Under the pieces are notes generated by a model. It ran no database searches and was not told where the DNA came from. It worked only from the letters and a program-made list of their open reading frames with translations. Positions 62,387 through 64,000 of a DNA stretch of 64,000 nt are shown here, in pieces. Numbering within the stretch: position 1 is the stretch's first letter; each line of letters begins with the position of its first letter. Source of the stretch: Chrysoperla carnea (lineage: Eukaryota; Arthropoda; Insecta; Neuroptera; Chrysopidae); assembly GCF_905475395.1 (NCBI RefSeq), contig NC_058338.1, positions 187,001 through 251,000 on the forward strand. Reading direction: 5' to 3'. The translations under genes were made by a program, and so were the position numbers.

Positions 62387-62429
<43 letters not shown>

Positions 62430-63719
62430 TATATTTATTAATTCTTACTTAAAACTTTGTATTTGTTCAGGCGTTAAAAATTCAAATGCTTCCAAATTAT
62501 GGGCTAAAACATGTTTGTAGTGCCCTCTTAACGACTCCCATGTTCGATTTAAATTCTGAAAAAAAAAAAAGAATTTAATATTTAGGTTTACCAATAGCCA
62601 GTCATGGTTTTATAATAAGCACACTAAGCAAGCACTGGTTTAGCTAGGTTAGCAACAGAGCCAAGTAGCGGACTCGCCTATGCATCGATTAAAATGACCC
62701 ACCCTGTATATTTCCATTAAATTAGATGAAGTTTTAGACTTAGAATGCCATTTATGCCAACATGTAACTTTTTACTTGTACAATAACAAGTGAAATATAA
62801 AAAAACCCCCGAGAATTTTTCGAGTACGGAATCCTAAACTCACACTTGAAACGTATCTAAGAATACTCTCCATTAAATATATTACCTTTTATATGAAACC
62901 ACAGACAGGCAGACATAGTGGTCGAACTTATAATACCTCTTTTTGCTTGGTTCGGGGGTTAAAAATTTTCGTACGCGCAGAGAAAAAAAAAAGGTGGTTT
63001 TGCAAAAACCAACGATTTTCCACAGTTTTTTTTTTTCAATTTACTCGAAAACTATACATTTTTAACCCCCCGAACTAAAAAAAAAAGGGGGTGTTATAAG
63101 GTTGGTCGCTATGTGTGTGTGCAAGTCTGTCTGTCTGTCTGTGGCATCGTAGCGTCTAAACGAATGAACAGATTTTGATTTTTGTTGTTTTGTTTGAAAG
63201 GTAATTTAATGAAGAGTGCTCTTAGATACTTTTCAAGTACGAGTTTAGGATTCCGTACCCGAAAAATTTCTCAGGCGTTTTTTTAAATTTTATAAATTTA
63301 ACTCGTTAATTAAAAGTCAATTAGATTGAATATCAAGAGATTTTGAATAATAATAATTAAAAATTGATTATGAATAAATATTTGACTTACTAATTGAATG
63401 TTCATTTCTTTCCATAAATTGGCGGATGTTAATCGTTGATATTCTCTATGTCTTACGATATATTTGATTATCAATTCACGTTCTCTGGTGGTGAAAGGTC
63501 TGAAAAATAAATCAATAGAAATGATTATAGGGTCTGTACCAGAGTCTGTACCTCAAAATAAGCCAATGTTTCAAATTTTGATCTGGGATTTTTTGCTCTA
63601 AAGAACTGCAGTGTCAAAATATATCCAAATGTTAGCAAATATTATAAATACAGCCAATACAAGAATTTTAGTTGTAATTTAAATGTGAACAAATTATTTA
63701 AAAAATATTACCTTCCCAT
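60361..63719 (-). CDS. Small RAP1/TERF2IP-like Myb protein with C-terminal zinc site
   Basis: Exons, minus strand: 63719-63712 (ATGGGAAG only), 63499-63391, 62555-62449, 61176-61087 and 60538-60361, in phase, 163 residues. N-terminal Myb-like domain (3-65): 'RPFTTRERELIIKYIVRHRE', 'LTSANLWKEMNIQL/NLNRTW', 'ESLRGHYKHVLAHNLEAF', which is the FTxxE...YI...LW...TW.SL..HY pattern of RAP1/TERF2IP-type Myb domains. Residues 66-108 are a basic, Pro/Ser-rich linker ('YKRYIAPTPRAVPKP'). The C-terminus has 'TVCLRCKQNKLVAINENEGN' then 'CIKCNLKHEI', a CxxC-x15-CxxC zinc-binding site. Neither the BRCT nor the RCT domain of full RAP1 is present. A telomere or chromatin role would be inference from the Myb type; another Myb/SANT family is possible. 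The introns hold several MITEs. Confidence 0.72.
60590..60780 (+). repeat. Third copy of the 55185-55700 repeat
   Basis: 'AATTAGTACGAATTATTATC' and 'GTCAGTTGACGAATTACAAC' plus 'TCCCAGTTATC' match the copies at 55385-55440 and 55555-55600. Confidence 0.6.
60885..61080 (+). mobile_element. 'GGGTGGGTCATTTTAAT' MITE, left-end fragment
   Basis: 'TATACAGGATGAACTATTTT' and 'AATCTATGCATTTGAATATC', 'ATAACCTCAACAACAATTGT' and 'TAAACGGTAAGAGATAGAAG' follow the left half of the fuller copy at 61830. Confidence 0.55.
61830..62394. mobile_element. 'GGGTGGGTCATTTTAAT' MITE, fullest copy
   Basis: Outer ends 'ATTAAAAAATGACCGCAACA' and 'TTGTTGAGGTCATTTTTTAAT' (inverted), inner arms 'GAAATGCGACTTAAAAATAT' at 62060 and 'ATATTTTTAAGTCGCATTTC' at 62235, with 'CATTTAATCGAAAGAAA'/'TTTCTTTCGATTAAA' between. 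Ends next to 'GCCCACCCTATATATA'. An isolated end of the family is at about 62690-62708 ('AAAATGACCCACCCTGTATA'). The 74-codon frame over the arms is accidental. Confidence 0.65.
62392..62428 (+). repeat. (TA)n microsatellite
   Basis: About 18 TA units directly at the end of the MITE and just before exon 3 of the RAP1-like gene. Confidence 0.85.
62780..63310. repeat. Head-to-head pair of 'GGGTTCCGTA' repeats
   Basis: A minus-strand copy (62785-62960: 'GAGTACGGAATCCTAAACTC', ending 'GGTTCGGGGGTTAAAA') faces a plus-strand copy (63063-63310: 'TTAACCCCCCGAACTAAAAA', 'GTCTGTCTGTCTGTGGCATC', 'GTTTAGGATTCCGTACCCGA', 'TTTTATAAATTTAACTCGTT'). The spacer is about 100 bases. Together they look like one fold-back unit in intron 2 of the RAP1-like gene. 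Confidence 0.7.
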
Positions 63720-64000
63720 TTTTCTAAATGTGTTTGATAAATAACTTTGATTAAATACGATGAAGAACAAGATAAAACAAGCAATAGATTGGTAATTGAA
63801 CTCCACATTAAGTACTCTATTCTATATACATTTTTACTTCAATAAAAAGATTATAGATGGCTCATCTCTACATAAAATGAAGGTATTTACTATAACAATA
63901 AAAATCACACACTTAGGGCTTATACTAAATCTCATTTGAAACAAATTTGATTATAAAAATGTAATTTCATAATGACTCTTGACGATAAATTTGAACGACA
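63720..64000. other. Upstream of the RAP1-like gene
   Basis: Should contain the 5' UTR and promoter of the RAP1-like gene. An open frame from an ATG near 63809 exists on the minus strand, but it joins exon 2 in the wrong phase, so it is taken as leader. Nothing else was recognised. Confidence 0.4.

Noticed and set aside
63720-63809. Longer N-terminus for the RAP1-like protein starting at a Met near 63809
   Set aside because: That frame joins exon 2 out of phase; only ATGGGAAG gives the Myb frame.

Overview
This is a 64-kb piece of an animal nuclear genome, and the gene set fits an insect. The genes are split by GT-AG introns. The products are conserved metazoan proteins, including a ZAD zinc-finger factor, a Patj polarity scaffold and a kayak/Fos bZIP factor, and the non-coding DNA is very AT-rich and full of short inverted-repeat transposons. 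Many coding regions use almost only A/T third positions and carry long AAT (Asn) and CAA (Gln) codon runs. The order cannot be fixed by eye; an AT-rich parasitoid wasp is one possibility, but that is a guess. No retrovirus-like or LTR element was seen.

Layout, left to right. 1-3372 (+): 3' part of Elp1. 4675-10732 (-): an N-acylneuraminate-9-phosphatase (Nanp) gene whose 5.1-kb first intron holds a complete intronless neurochondrin gene (7273-9498, same strand). 12249-15774 (+): a four-PDZ Patj-like scaffold with no L27 domain in the part seen. 20229-26665 (+): kayak (Fos) with two alternative first coding exons. 28831-30117 (+): a small predicted secreted cysteine-rich protein. 30.3-33 kb: an array of related inverted-repeat transposons with a large fold-back element inside it. 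37684-46485 (-): enolase-phosphatase E1 (methionine salvage) with a very long acidic low-complexity tail and an altered catalytic motif I. 47850-49199 (-) mRpL9 and 49613-52628 (+) Vps26c are head to head. 52930-56088 (-): ZAD/C2H2 zinc-finger protein, tail to tail with Vps26c. 56974-59048 (+): ZRANB2-like RNA-binding zinc-finger protein. 60361-63719 (-): a small protein with a RAP1/TERF2IP-like Myb domain and a C-terminal CxxC...CxxC zinc site.

The genes do not form one pathway; this is an ordinary gene neighbourhood with housekeeping and regulatory genes. All exon chains below were built by hand by matching splice sites, reading phase and remembered family sequences. Every chain closes in phase from start to stop (Elp1 starts outside the window). 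The most interesting points are the nested neurochondrin, the Glu-to-Ala change in the DxEGTT motif of the phosphatase, the compact RAP1-like/zinc protein, the 12-Cys secreted protein, the Patj start without L27, and several structured MITE families, one of which carries a repeated 'GCCATCTATGG...TTTGAACTA' module in both orientations.
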